Source: Pontibacter pudoricolor (GTDB lineage: Bacteria; Bacteroidota; Bacteroidia; Cytophagales; Hymenobacteraceae). Taken from it: a DNA stretch of 64,000 nt. Of this stretch, positions 7,480-15,566 are shown piece by piece. Position 1 is the first letter of the stretch. The number at the start of each line of letters is the position of its first letter. The notes under the pieces are model-generated. The model worked only from the letters and a program-made list of their open reading frames with translations, did no database searches and was not told the origin of the DNA. The stretch is from the NCBI RefSeq assembly GCF_010092985.1, contig NZ_CP048106.1, positions 3,038,001-3,102,000 on the forward strand. The letters run 5' to 3'. Both the position numbers and the translations under genes were made by a program.

Positions 7480-8541
7480 TTAGTCGAGCTTAACGCGTGG
7501 GTCGAGGGCGGCGTAGAGCAGGTCTACAAAAATGTTAATGACTACAAACAGGAACGCTACAAACAAGGTTGCCCCCATTACCAGCGGAAAGTCGAGGTTC
7601 TGAACGGCCTGTATCGTTACCGCGCCCAGGCCTTTCCAGTTAAAGATATATTCGATAAAGAAGGCACCGGCCATAAGGGAAGCCATCCAGCCTGAAGCAG
7701 CCGTAACTACCGGGTTCAGGGCGTTTTTAAGGGCATGCCCAACTATAACCCGTCGCCTGTTCAGGCCCTTTGCGCGGGCCGTACGGATGTAGTCCTGCGA
7801 CATCACATCGAGCATAGAGCTGCGCGTAAGCTGAACTATAACGGCCAACGGGCGAATACCTAAGGCAAAAGCCGGAAGCAGCAGGTTTCGCAACATCAGC
7901 TCTTTTCCTTCAAACGGGTCGATCTCGTATAGTTGTCCGGTCAGGCTCAGGCCCGTCCAGTTGCTCCAGTAAAAGCCAAACGTAATAGCAATTAATATGG
8001 CCGCTACAAAAGACGGTACAGAAATACCCAAAACGGATGTGGTGATTAAGGCATGATCTAAGGTACTATGTGGTTTGAGTGATGCCAGCACCCCGAAAAG
8101 GATACCAAACACGGTGGCAATAAGCATGGCCGCCACTGCCAGCCATAACGTACCCGGGAAATGATCTAAAAGGATATCGGTTACAGATTTGTTGCTCTGA
8201 AAGGAGCGGCGCAAATAAGGCGTTTTCCAGACCAGCACATCTTCGCCAACGTCAACTATAGTACTGTATTCATACTTCTGCTGGTTTGCTTCCGTATCTT
8301 CATGCACCGACAACGGCGACACATCATTTATATAGTACAGCAGCTGTGCGGGCAACGGTTTATCCAGGCCAAGGTCTTTGGTGATGGCTTCGCGGGTGCT
8401 CAGGTCGGAACGCTGGCCGGCCAGCATCGCCACCGGGTCGCCGGGCAGCACATTGAACAGGAAAAATACCACCACCAACACACCCAGCATGATCAGCAGG
8501 CCGTGCCCCATTCGGCTAAGTATAAATCCTATGAATTTCAT
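7480..8541 (-). CDS. ABC transporter permease, DppB/OppB type
   Basis: A 353-residue inner membrane permease with the N-terminal segment of peptide/nickel importers (first helix at about 9-31, then NVLPGDPVAML) and a large periplasmic insert at about 75-125. The C-terminal BPD_transp_1 core carries the cytoplasmic coupling loop GHALKNALNPV. It would form half of the channel of a dipeptide/oligopeptide-type importer. No DppC partner, ATPase or binding protein is encoded nearby, so its partners must be elsewhere. The next gene upstream ends 14 bases away but is unrelated. Confidence 0.88.
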   Translation of the reverse strand: MKFIGFILSRMGHGLLIMLGVLVVVFFLFNVLPGDPVAMLAGQRSDLSTREAITKDLGLDKPLPAQLLYYINDVSPLSVHEDTEANQQKYEYSTIVDVGEDVLVWKTPYLRRSFQSNKSVTDILLDHFPGTLWLAVAAMLIATVFGILFGVLASLKPHSTLDHALITTSVLGISVPSFVAAILIAITFGFYWSNWTGLSLTGQLYEIDPFEGKELMLRNLLLPAFALGIRPLAVIVQLTRSSMLDVMSQDYIRTARAKGLNRRRVIVGHALKNALNPVVTAASGWMASLMAGAFFIEYIFNWKGLGAVTIQAVQNLDFPLVMGATLFVAFLFVVINIFVDLLYAALDPRVKLD

Positions 8542-8555
8542 GTATTAAATGTTGT

Positions 8556-9182
8556 TTAAGAAATTACTTTCTTGAGTTTTGTTAAAATAACTCCATCACT
8601 GTTCTTTATCGGAATCAGGTCATTTATAACTGCATTATCGAAAGATACTCTCATCCAGGGTAATATTCCATCAGGATAAATGAGCATTTGCCTTCCATCT
8701 TTGGCATGAAATATCAGCACATGCTCTGATTCAATATATTCAGTTATACTCACACTGGGGTTATTTTTTTCAATCTGCCAAAATGGTTCTAGCTTCAGGT
8801 TATCTGACTCATCTTTCCCGCTAAAGCCATGTATCTCTATCTTCGTTATTCTAAAATCAGGCTTTACCATTAAGCAAACATTTTTACCTTCAATATAACC
8901 TTCTTCAGTAGTAGGGATGTATGCTGGTTTACTCGCACTACTTAATTTAAGTCTGTTAAAGTCTCCACCAAAGTGTGTTTCATCAAAATCTGCTCCAATA
9001 ACTATATACTCACGAAGTTCATCAAAGCTTATGCTTATTGCGTCACTAAATTCATACAGGTTATAGTTCGAGTCAATATCTACACCAGTACAAAGGATAC
9101 GATTAATAGCCTTTCCTATCAAACTTTTTAGTAAGCTGATTTCCTCCTTTGGCAGTTTATGAATTGTATGAACTTCCTTCAA
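8556..9182 (-). CDS. Hypothetical protein
   Basis: A 208-residue soluble protein that I do not recognise. It is rich in acidic residues and beta-strand text, with no signal peptide, membrane span or known motif. Its base composition is clearly more AT-rich than the permease and DoxX-type genes beside it, so it may be a more recent arrival. It is followed after 14 bases by the permease gene in the same direction. The upstream spacer carries palindromic repeats rather than an evident promoter. Confidence 0.6.
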   Translation of the reverse strand: MKEVHTIHKLPKEEISLLKSLIGKAINRILCTGVDIDSNYNLYEFSDAISISFDELREYIVIGADFDETHFGGDFNRLKLSSASKPAYIPTTEEGYIEGKNVCLMVKPDFRITKIEIHGFSGKDESDNLKLEPFWQIEKNNPSVSITEYIESEHVLIFHAKDGRQMLIYPDGILPWMRVSFDNAVINDLIPIKNSDGVILTKLKKVIS

Positions 9183-9194
9183 AATGTTGAATAT

Positions 9195-9330
9195 TGATCT
9201 TTCGCTCTTCCGGACTTCCCAGTCCGAAAACTCGCTGGTGAGGACTTCTTAGTCCCCGTTATAGTTTATGCGAATTAGGAAATCCGCTTCAGCTATAGTT
9301 CCGGATTAAGAAACCCTATAGCCTTTCATT
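9195..9330. repeat. Cluster of short GGACTT/AGTCC palindromes
   Basis: TCGGACTTCCCAGTCCGA-type hairpins and a related gaggacttcttagtccc unit sit next to two TATAGTT words and a CCGCTT/CCGGATT unit. The same style of REP-like hairpin occurs at 22711-22822. No coding potential is evident. Confidence 0.5.
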
Positions 9331-9340
9331 CAATTTATAG

Positions 9341-9411
9341 TTGTCATTTCGATTGCAGCGAGAAATCTATCTCAAATTCTAAATAGATCTCTCCTATCGT
9401 CGAGATGACAA
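9341..9411. repeat. 71-bp imperfect palindrome (copy 1)
   Basis: TTGTCATTTCGA...GAAATCTAT on the left and its near-complement ATAGATCTCTC...GAGATGACAA on the right enclose CTCAAATTCTAA. A second copy of almost the same length and centre lies at 11281-11352. Half copies occur in the long composite repeats. It may fold as an RNA or DNA hairpin; it is probably a non-autonomous palindromic element. Confidence 0.7.
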
Positions 9412-9429
9412 TTAAATTAGCACCAATTA

Positions 9430-10527
9430 TTACTTAGCAAGAGCAGCCTTTACCTCCTCTATAGTTGGCGTGTTGTTGTGGTGCCACAGGCCTTTGGTGG
9501 TTCCGTCTTTTAATAGCCAGATACCCGGGTTTGAGCGGATAATCGTTTTAAGAACTGTATGATCCCCAAAGTAGTAAGGAGCAGCCAGGTTTACTTCGTG
9601 GCGGAAAGCCTCAAACTCCTGCGCACCGCTGCTGGTGATAACAATCGGCGTGATGCCCTGCTTCTCAGCTTCAGCCACTAAAGCGTTTATTCTTTCAAAA
9701 TCATCGGTATTGGCCTTAGTAACGTTATGCACAACTATAACCAGTTTGGTACCAGTTAGTACTTCCTGCGTGTGGTCGCCTTCGTCGTTCCAAACGTTAA
9801 AGTCGGTAATCTTCGGGCCATCTTCCGGGTTAATGGCTACCATTTCTTTAAAGGCCCAGGTCGTATCGGTTGGGTATTCTGTAAACTCCTGCTCCTGGCC
9901 GCCTTTGGTCATAATGTACTTGTACTTAAGCGGTGCCGATGGCTTCATGAGCGTCGGGATGTTATTACCGATCTTATAAGCACGGAAGTCGATGTAAGGC
10001 AGGTTTTCGTAAGCGTACCAGCCAATGCCTACTGAAAGGATTGCTGTAAGCGCGGTTATAGTTGCACCTACCTTCTGGCTGATAAACGGCTGCAGGTAAC
10101 GTTGCGTCATCAGTAGCACAATGATCATTACAAGCAGCACAATGTCTTTGGTGAACGACTCCCACGGGGTTAGTTTAATGGCATCGCCGAAGCATCCACA
10201 GTCGGTTACTTTGTTGAAGTAGGCTGAGTAGAACGTGAGGAAGGTGAAGAATACGATCATGGCCAGCAGCAGCCACAGCACTTCTTTCAGTTTCCAGCGA
10301 ACGAGCAAAGCCACACCCAGCACAATCTCCAGCGCACTCAGAAAAATAGAAAGAAACAGCGCAGCCGGCTTCAATGCGCTAAAGAACGGAGCAATGTCTG
10401 TCGAGAAAACTTCGAAATACTCTTCCAGTTTAATGGCGGTGCCTACCGGATCGTTTATCTTGATCAAACCGGAAAAGATGAACAGCACGCCCACAAAGAG
10501 CCAGAAGAATTTGGTGATGTATTTCAT
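9430..10527 (-). CDS. DoxX/MauE-like membrane protein with thioredoxin-like tail (BT_3928 family)
   Basis: 365 residues. The N-terminal half has four to five membrane helices (about 7-25, 50-75, 80-100, 120-138 and 158-172). It includes GLIKINDPVGTAIKLEEYF and the redox-type CGCFGD motif characteristic of the DoxX/MauE fold in this family. The C-terminal part (about 245-365) looks like a periplasmic thioredoxin-fold domain ending in GIWLLKDGTTKGLWHHN. Bacteroidota homologues are known as BT_3928 family proteins. A role in electron transfer or disulfide chemistry is inferred from the DoxX/MauE link. It appears to be a single-gene unit. Confidence 0.82.
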   Translation of the reverse strand: MKYITKFFWLFVGVLFIFSGLIKINDPVGTAIKLEEYFEVFSTDIAPFFSALKPAALFLSIFLSALEIVLGVALLVRWKLKEVLWLLLAMIVFFTFLTFYSAYFNKVTDCGCFGDAIKLTPWESFTKDIVLLVMIIVLLMTQRYLQPFISQKVGATITALTAILSVGIGWYAYENLPYIDFRAYKIGNNIPTLMKPSAPLKYKYIMTKGGQEQEFTEYPTDTTWAFKEMVAINPEDGPKITDFNVWNDEGDHTQEVLTGTKLVIVVHNVTKANTDDFERINALVAEAEKQGITPIVITSSGAQEFEAFRHEVNLAAPYYFGDHTVLKTIIRSNPGIWLLKDGTTKGLWHHNNTPTIEEVKAALAK

Positions 10528-10574
10528 GATTCTGCTTTCAGTTAGAAAGTTTGAGATTTAGAAAGTTAATAAGT

Positions 10575-11246
10575 TTATAGTTGCTGATTTGACAACTCTC
10601 CATTTTCATACGCTACAGAGTCAGCTATACTTCCTGATGAAGAATAAAAGTATGCAACCCCATGCTGCAAACCTGTTTTATAGTTTAAAACCTGCTGTTT
10701 ATTGCCATTCTTCCAATAAACTACTGCTTCTCCATTCTTTTTGCCTTCAGTCCAGCTACTTTCTTCTTTCAGATGCTTCCTGTTATTGTCATACCAAAAG
10801 CGCCACAGACCATTCTTTCTGCCATCGATCAGCTTTCCTTCACTACGTGGGGTGGTTTCTAAGTTTGTAACAAAGTAGGTCTTTGTAATATGTATGGTAG
10901 TATCAGTCTCAGCAGTTTTCTTGATCTTAATTTCAAGTTTGTGATCTTTCTTAACTACAGCTCCCGGTATTATATCTATATCTTCGGTTAGAACATAGTT
11001 TGTAAACTCACCTGCCCATAACGGGTAATAAGGATTGTCATTAATTTTTATCACTGGATCTTCTCCAAAACGGTTGAAGTGACTGGAGTCTGTTTTTATA
11101 GTTAGCTCGTAAATCTCACCACTGTTCAAAGTATCATAATTTGCGCTTATGCTTTGAATTAGGTTGTCGGCATCAAAAGCTACTTCTTTAGAAGAATAGC
11201 TGCATGAGCAAAGCAAAAGCAGACACCATAATAAATTTGGCTTCAT
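10575..11246 (-). CDS. Lipoprotein with MORN-like repeats
   Basis: A 223-residue protein with a lipoprotein signal (MKPNLLWCLLLLCSC, lipid Cys at 13 or 15). The C-terminal third has tandem segments of MORN/YwqK type: GKLIDGRKNGLWRFWYDN, then WTEGKKNGEAVVYWKNG, then YKTGLQHGVAYFY. Such repeats are found in YwqK-family proteins and in many Bacteroidota lipoproteins of unknown role. The middle domain (about 25-140) is beta-rich and unassigned. It lies 47 bases upstream of the DoxX-type gene in the same direction. Confidence 0.7.
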   Translation of the reverse strand: MKPNLLWCLLLLCSCSYSSKEVAFDADNLIQSISANYDTLNSGEIYELTIKTDSSHFNRFGEDPVIKINDNPYYPLWAGEFTNYVLTEDIDIIPGAVVKKDHKLEIKIKKTAETDTTIHITKTYFVTNLETTPRSEGKLIDGRKNGLWRFWYDNNRKHLKEESSWTEGKKNGEAVVYWKNGNKQQVLNYKTGLQHGVAYFYSSSGSIADSVAYENGELSNQQL

Positions 11247-11280
11247 TTAGAGCAAATTATTTTGATTAACTAAAACTATA

Positions 11281-11352
11281 TTGTCATCTCGAACAGCGTG
11301 AGAGATCTATCTCAGATTCTAAATAGATTTCTCGCTGCACTCGAAATGACAA
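11281..11352. repeat. 72-bp imperfect palindrome (copy 2)
   Basis: Same structure as 9341-9411: TTGTCATCTCGAACAGCG and AGATCTAT on the left, ATAGATTTCTCGCTGC and TCGAAATGACAA on the right, centre CTCAGATTCTAA. It is directly followed by a dense cluster of AACTATA words (four within 11363-11420). Confidence 0.7.
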
Positions 11353-11419
11353 AAAGGAGAAAGCAACTATAATCGTCAACTATAGCATCAAACTATAGAC
11401 CCCAGCTATAACCTATAGT

Positions 11420-11974
11420 TTACTGCACCTTCTCCCCGGCACCCAGCTTTATCAGCGCGAAAACGGCGTAGTTGATCATGTCGCGGTAGTTGGCTTCCAC
11501 ACCTTCCGAGATCAGCGTCTGGCCTTCGTTGTCTTCGATCTGCTTGGTGCGGTATAGTTTCATCAGGATAATGTCAGTGATGGAGCTTACACGCATGTCG
11601 CGCCAAGCTTCGCCGTAATCGTGGTTTTTAGCTGTCAGCAGCTTTATGTTCTCTTCGATGTGGTGCGTGTACTGGCGCTCTACTTCTTCTGCGGGCAGCG
11701 TCTGCTCGGCATCGGCTGGCAGGCTAAGCTGCATCAGGGCAATTACGCAGTAGTTTATAATGCCTACAAATTCATCGCGGATGTCGTCTTCCACCAGCTG
11801 CTTGCCCTTCTCCTGAATTGAGCGGATGCGCTGCGCCTTGATAAAGATCTGATCGGTAATAGAAGGTAGCCGGAGCACGCGCCAGGCCGTGCCATAGTCT
11901 TTCGTCTTTTTAACAAAAGTATCTTTGCAGCGCTGTACTACCTGATTATATTCCTGGAGTGTTTGACTAATCAA
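11420..11974 (-). CDS. DUF1599 domain protein (duplicated domain)
   Basis: 184 residues made of two similar halves, each with a K(T/N)xDYG(T/E)AWR motif followed by SITD and an INYxVxALxxL helix (first near 24-80, second near 115-178). This matches DUF1599, also called nucleotide-modification-associated domain 1. The biochemical role is not established. It is divergent from folP with only 35 bases between the start codons. The spacer between the genes must hold both promoters. Confidence 0.85.
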   Translation of the reverse strand: MISQTLQEYNQVVQRCKDTFVKKTKDYGTAWRVLRLPSITDQIFIKAQRIRSIQEKGKQLVEDDIRDEFVGIINYCVIALMQLSLPADAEQTLPAEEVERQYTHHIEENIKLLTAKNHDYGEAWRDMRVSSITDIILMKLYRTKQIEDNEGQTLISEGVEANYRDMINYAVFALIKLGAGEKVQ

Positions 11975-12009
11975 CTTTTTAGCTTTAATTTTAAAATCAA
12001 TAGACCTAA

Positions 12010-12876
12010 ATGCCTACATTGGATTCGAAAGATACGCTTTTTAAGAAAAAATCCACACTCAATTGCCGCGGAAAGCTCCTCTCTTTGGACACGCCGCTGG
12101 TAATGGGCATTCTCAACCTTACCCCCGATTCTTTTTACCCCGGCAGCCGCCTTAACTCCTCCAAAGAAGCTGTTGAACGTGCGCGCATTATGCTCTCCGA
12201 AGGGGCCGATATACTGGATATCGGCGGTTATTCCACGCGTCCCGGCGCAGCAGATATTTCGTCTCAGGAAGAACAGGACCGGTTGATACCAGCCATCGAA
12301 GCTATAGTTAAGGAGTTTCCGGATGTGATACTTTCGGTAGATACCTTCAGGGCCGATGTGGCCGAAGCAACTATAAACGCCGGCGCAGCAATTATAAACG
12401 ATGTAGCAGGCGGCACGTTGGATGATAGAATGTTTGAAACCGTAGCCAGGTTGCAGGTTCCGTACATTTTAATGCACATGCGCGGCACCCCGCAAACCAT
12501 GCAAACGATGGCCAACTATAGCAATGTAACTATAGAAGTGCTGGACGAACTGCAGCAACAGGTGGCTAAACTAACAAAGCTTGGCGTTAAAGATATCATA
12601 CTCGATCCGGGGTTCGGCTTTGCAAAAACAACAGAACATAACTTTGAATTACTGAACCGTCTGGAAGATTTCCGTATATTGGGTTTACCTGTGCTGGCGG
12701 GCATGTCGCGCAAATCGATGGTTTACAAAACGCTGGGTATCCACCAGACCGACGCCTTAACCGGCACTATAGTTGTGAACACGATTGCACTGATGAAAGG
12801 AGCCGCTATTTTGCGCGTGCACGACGTAAAAGAAACTAAGCAGGCTGTAGAACTTTACAAGAGAACAATACTTTGA
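12010..12876 (+). CDS. folP: Dihydropteroate synthase
   Basis: Condenses the pterin pyrophosphate with p-aminobenzoate to give dihydropteroate in folate synthesis. The TIM-barrel motifs are all present: GILNLTPDSF, DIGGYSTRPGA, NDVAGG, HMRGTPQTM, ILDPGFGFAKT and SRKS. The 288-residue length fits the family, with about 20 extra residues at the N-terminus before the core begins at LDTPLVMGI. The stop overlaps the proposed TTG start of cdaA, so the two are probably coupled. Five TATAGTT/AACTATA words lie inside the gene. Confidence 0.95.
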   Translation: MPTLDSKDTLFKKKSTLNCRGKLLSLDTPLVMGILNLTPDSFYPGSRLNSSKEAVERARIMLSEGADILDIGGYSTRPGAADISSQEEQDRLIPAIEAIVKEFPDVILSVDTFRADVAEATINAGAAIINDVAGGTLDDRMFETVARLQVPYILMHMRGTPQTMQTMANYSNVTIEVLDELQQQVAKLTKLGVKDIILDPGFGFAKTTEHNFELLNRLEDFRILGLPVLAGMSRKSMVYKTLGIHQTDALTGTIVVNTIALMKGAAILRVHDVKETKQAVELYKRTIL

Positions 12877-13712
12877 CATTCTTATTCACGATAGGGTTTT
12901 TAGAGATCGAGCTGCTGGATATTATTGATATTCTGCTTGTTACAGCCCTGCTATACCAACTATACAAGCTGCTTACCGGTAGCGTTGCCCTTAAGATCTT
13001 CTTAGGCCTGCTCTCTATTTACCTGCTGTACCTGGTGGTGCGTGCCGCCGGCATGGAGCTGCTCAGCATTATTCTGGGTCAGTTTATGGGCGTGGGTGTG
13101 CTGGCTGCTATTATCCTTTTTCAGCCCGAAATTCGTCGTTTCCTGTTGATGATCGGCAAAACCACGGCTCTTAACCACGAGCGTTTCTGGGGTTTCCCGT
13201 GGCGCCGCGACACAACCGAAAAACTTAGTCTGACGCCATTCATCGAAGCTGCAAAATCACTGGCCGCAAAAAACACGGGTGCGCTGATTGTTTTCGCAAA
13301 AAGCTCAGAGCTGAAATATTATGCTGAGTCCGGGGATTTGATTGATGCTGTGATTTCGAAACGACTGCTGATGTCGATCTTCAACAAGAACAGCCCGCTG
13401 CACGATGGTGCCGTAATTATTGCCAATAACCGCATCAAAGCGGCCCGCTGCATTCTTCCGGTTTCAGAGAACCAGGAAATTCCGGCTTCAATGGGTTTAC
13501 GCCACCGCGCAGCCATCGGCTTAACCGAGATCACGGATAGCATTGTTTTGGTGGTTTCGGAAGAGACCGGCCAGGTAGCTTTGGTGCGTAACGGCGAAGC
13601 TTTCCGTAACCTTTCATCCGCAGACCTGCGCGTTAAGCTTAACCAGTTCCTGTTCGATACCGACCAGCGCCCAACTATAAGTGCTTCTGAGAAGTCAGTG
13701 AGTGCTGCCTGA
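12873..13712 (+). CDS. cdaA: Diadenylate cyclase (c-di-AMP synthase)
   Basis: Makes cyclic di-AMP from two ATP. The 279-residue protein has three N-terminal membrane helices (about 15-35, 40-58 and 60-82) and the DAC domain, with the active-site motifs LHDGAVI and GLRHRAA. It starts with TTG at 12873, overlapping the folP stop by four bases (TTGA). The alternative would be a much later start that removes the first membrane helix, so TTG is preferred. A short Ser/Ala tail follows the DAC domain. Confidence 0.93.
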   Translation: MTFLFTIGFLEIELLDIIDILLVTALLYQLYKLLTGSVALKIFLGLLSIYLLYLVVRAAGMELLSIILGQFMGVGVLAAIILFQPEIRRFLLMIGKTTALNHERFWGFPWRRDTTEKLSLTPFIEAAKSLAAKNTGALIVFAKSSELKYYAESGDLIDAVISKRLLMSIFNKNSPLHDGAVIIANNRIKAARCILPVSENQEIPASMGLRHRAAIGLTEITDSIVLVVSEETGQVALVRNGEAFRNLSSADLRVKLNQFLFDTDQRPTISASEKSVSAA

Positions 13713-13842
13713 AAAGACCAGTGATTAAGGAGATTTAGCTGATTTATTAAGATTTCTGTCTGAACCCAGATTAATGGAGATTTGTGGGATTAGCAGGATA
13801 AACGTTGAGTCCTCAGAATAGATTGAGTCCCTATTCAGACAA

Positions 13843-14064
13843 TTAATTTCTGCTTCTTCTTTTCCAGCTTACCCAATAAAACACCAGGCCAATTATAGGT
13901 AGTAACCATAGCACTAACATCCAGAGCAGGCGCTCGGTCAGGTTATAGTTTGTTTTAAATATCAGGTGGATAAGCGAGATGAATGCACCGCCATAGTAAA
14001 TGATCAGTAGCGTAAATACGATGCTATACACCAAACTGCTGTTGCCAGAAGTCAGAAATTCCAT
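13843..14064 (-). CDS. PLDc_N-type small membrane protein
   Basis: 73 residues with two membrane helices (about 13-35 and 46-64). The second ends with LWLLPIIGLVFYWVSWKRR, the hallmark of the phospholipase D N-terminal (PLDc_N) domain found alone in many Bacteroidota proteins. No catalytic domain is attached. Function unknown. Its leader contains a TATAGTT word at 14072-14078. Confidence 0.75.
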   Translation of the reverse strand: MEFLTSGNSSLVYSIVFTLLIIYYGGAFISLIHLIFKTNYNLTERLLWMLVLWLLPIIGLVFYWVSWKRRSRN

Positions 14065-14106
14065 TGTAACTCTATAGTTTAGACATCAAGGTACAAAATA
14101 TCAGGC

Positions 14107-14144
14107 ATAAAAAAGCCACTCCTGGTTTAAGAGTGGCTTTTTTG
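14107..14144 (-). terminator. Terminator hairpin downstream of kbl
   Basis: AAAAAGCCACTC / GAGTGGCTTTTTT with A and T tracts on both sides. It lies past the kbl stop on the minus strand and upstream of the PLDc_N gene. Confidence 0.7.
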
Positions 14145-14322
14145 TTTTGTATGAGTCGTCCTGAAATAAGTTGACTGTGTCATCCGCTGGCGCGAGCTTG
14201 TAGCTCGTGTTTTATCTCTGGCGCAAGTCTCCAGCCTCGCCAGAGGTTCAACTATAGTTAGACACGAATTACGGTTCCCGTACTTGATTAGGAACGAGAA
14301 AGCTCGCGCTCTGCCTATGTAA
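14145..14322. repeat. REP-like palindromes downstream of kbl
   Basis: Contains GGCGCGAGCTTGTAGCTCGTG and an AGGTTC/GCCAGAG hairpin with one AACTATAGTT. A matching GGCGCGAGCGTCCTCGCTCGTG unit is at 18204-18225. No coding sequence is evident. Confidence 0.5.
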
Positions 14323-15519
14323 TTACTTGATCACGCCCAGCTCTCTGCCAACTTCGGTAAAGGCAGCGATACACTTATCAATATGCACACGGTCGTGCAC
14401 CGCTGATAGCTGCACACGGATACGCGCCTGGCCTTTTGGCACAACCGGGAAATAGAAGCCAATTACGTAAATACCTTTGTCCAGCATACGGGCTGCAAAT
14501 TCCTGCGCCAGTGGTGCATCGTATAACATTACCGGAACGATCGGGTGTTCGCCTGGCTTAATGTCGAAACCGGCAGCAGTTATCTGCTCACGGAAATATC
14601 TCGTGTTCCACTCCAGCTTGTCGCGCAACTCAGTAGTAGAGCTCAGCATATCCAGCACGGCAATAGATGCCCCAACTATAGACGGAGCCAGTGAGTTAGA
14701 GAACAGGTAAGGACGTGAGCGCTGGCGCAGCATATCAATCACCTCTTTGTGGCCCGACGTGAAACCACCCATGGCACCGCCAAGCGCTTTGCCCAGCGTG
14801 CCGGTAATAATATCGATCTTACCCATCACGTTGTGGTACTCGTGCACGCCACGGCCGGTCTTACCCATAAAGCCAGTCGAGTGAGAATCGTCTACCATGA
14901 TCAGGGCTTTGTACTTATCAGCCAGCTCCACAATCTTATCTAACTGGGCAACTGTGCCGTCCATCGAGAACGAGCCGTCTGTAACGATGATGCGGTGTTT
15001 TGTATTGGCATTCACGGCTTCCTGCAGTTTTGCTTCCAGGTCGGCCATGTCGTTGTGCTCGTAACGGAAACGCTGCGCTTTACATAAACGCACGCCATCA
15101 ATAATAGACGCATGGTTCAGTGCATCCGAAATAATAGCCGAATCCGCATCAAACAAAGGCTCAAAAACACCACCGTTCGCATCAAAAGCAGCCGCGTAAA
15201 GTATGGTATCTTCAGTGCCTAAAAATTCAGAGATCTTGCGCTCCAGTTCTTTGTGGATATCCTGTGTACCGCAGATAAAACGTACCGAGCTCATGCCGTA
15301 GCCATGCGTATCAATAGCGTTTTTAGCAGCTTCGATCACTTTCGGGTGAGCCGATAAGCCCAGGTAATTGTTGGCACAGAAGTTTAGCACGTGGTGCATC
15401 TGCGTGGTGTCAATATCAGCACCTTGTGGCGTGGTTATAATACGCTCTTGCTTATATAGTCCGGCAGCCTTTATTTCTTCCAGCTGTTTTTCCAGGTCGG
15501 GTTTTAAGGTTTCGTACAT
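14323..15519 (-). CDS. kbl: 2-amino-3-ketobutyrate CoA ligase (glycine C-acetyltransferase)
   Basis: A PLP enzyme that splits 2-amino-3-oxobutyrate with CoA into glycine and acetyl-CoA, the second step of threonine breakdown. The 398-residue protein has the alpha-oxoamine synthase fold. It shows the pyridine-stacking [11 protein letters not shown] segment, [10 protein letters not shown] (Asp210 region) and the PLP lysine Lys244 in GTLGKALGG. It pairs functionally with the threonine dehydrogenase at 17037-18011, which is divergent and separated by the repeat-protein gene. The repeat-protein gene ends 47 bases upstream in the same direction, so the two may be co-transcribed. Confidence 0.95.
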   Translation of the reverse strand: MYETLKPDLEKQLEEIKAAGLYKQERIITTPQGADIDTTQMHHVLNFCANNYLGLSAHPKVIEAAKNAIDTHGYGMSSVRFICGTQDIHKELERKISEFLGTEDTILYAAAFDANGGVFEPLFDADSAIISDALNHASIIDGVRLCKAQRFRYEHNDMADLEAKLQEAVNANTKHRIIVTDGSFSMDGTVAQLDKIVELADKYKALIMVDDSHSTGFMGKTGRGVHEYHNVMGKIDIITGTLGKALGGAMGGFTSGHKEVIDMLRQRSRPYLFSNSLAPSIVGASIAVLDMLSSTTELRDKLEWNTRYFREQITAAGFDIKPGEHPIVPVMLYDAPLAQEFAARMLDKGIYVIGFYFPVVPKGQARIRVQLSAVHDRVHIDKCIAAFTEVGRELGVIK

Positions 15520-15566
15520 AGTTATAGTTTATAGTTGCTCGTTATCAGTTATTCGTGCGTTCTCAG

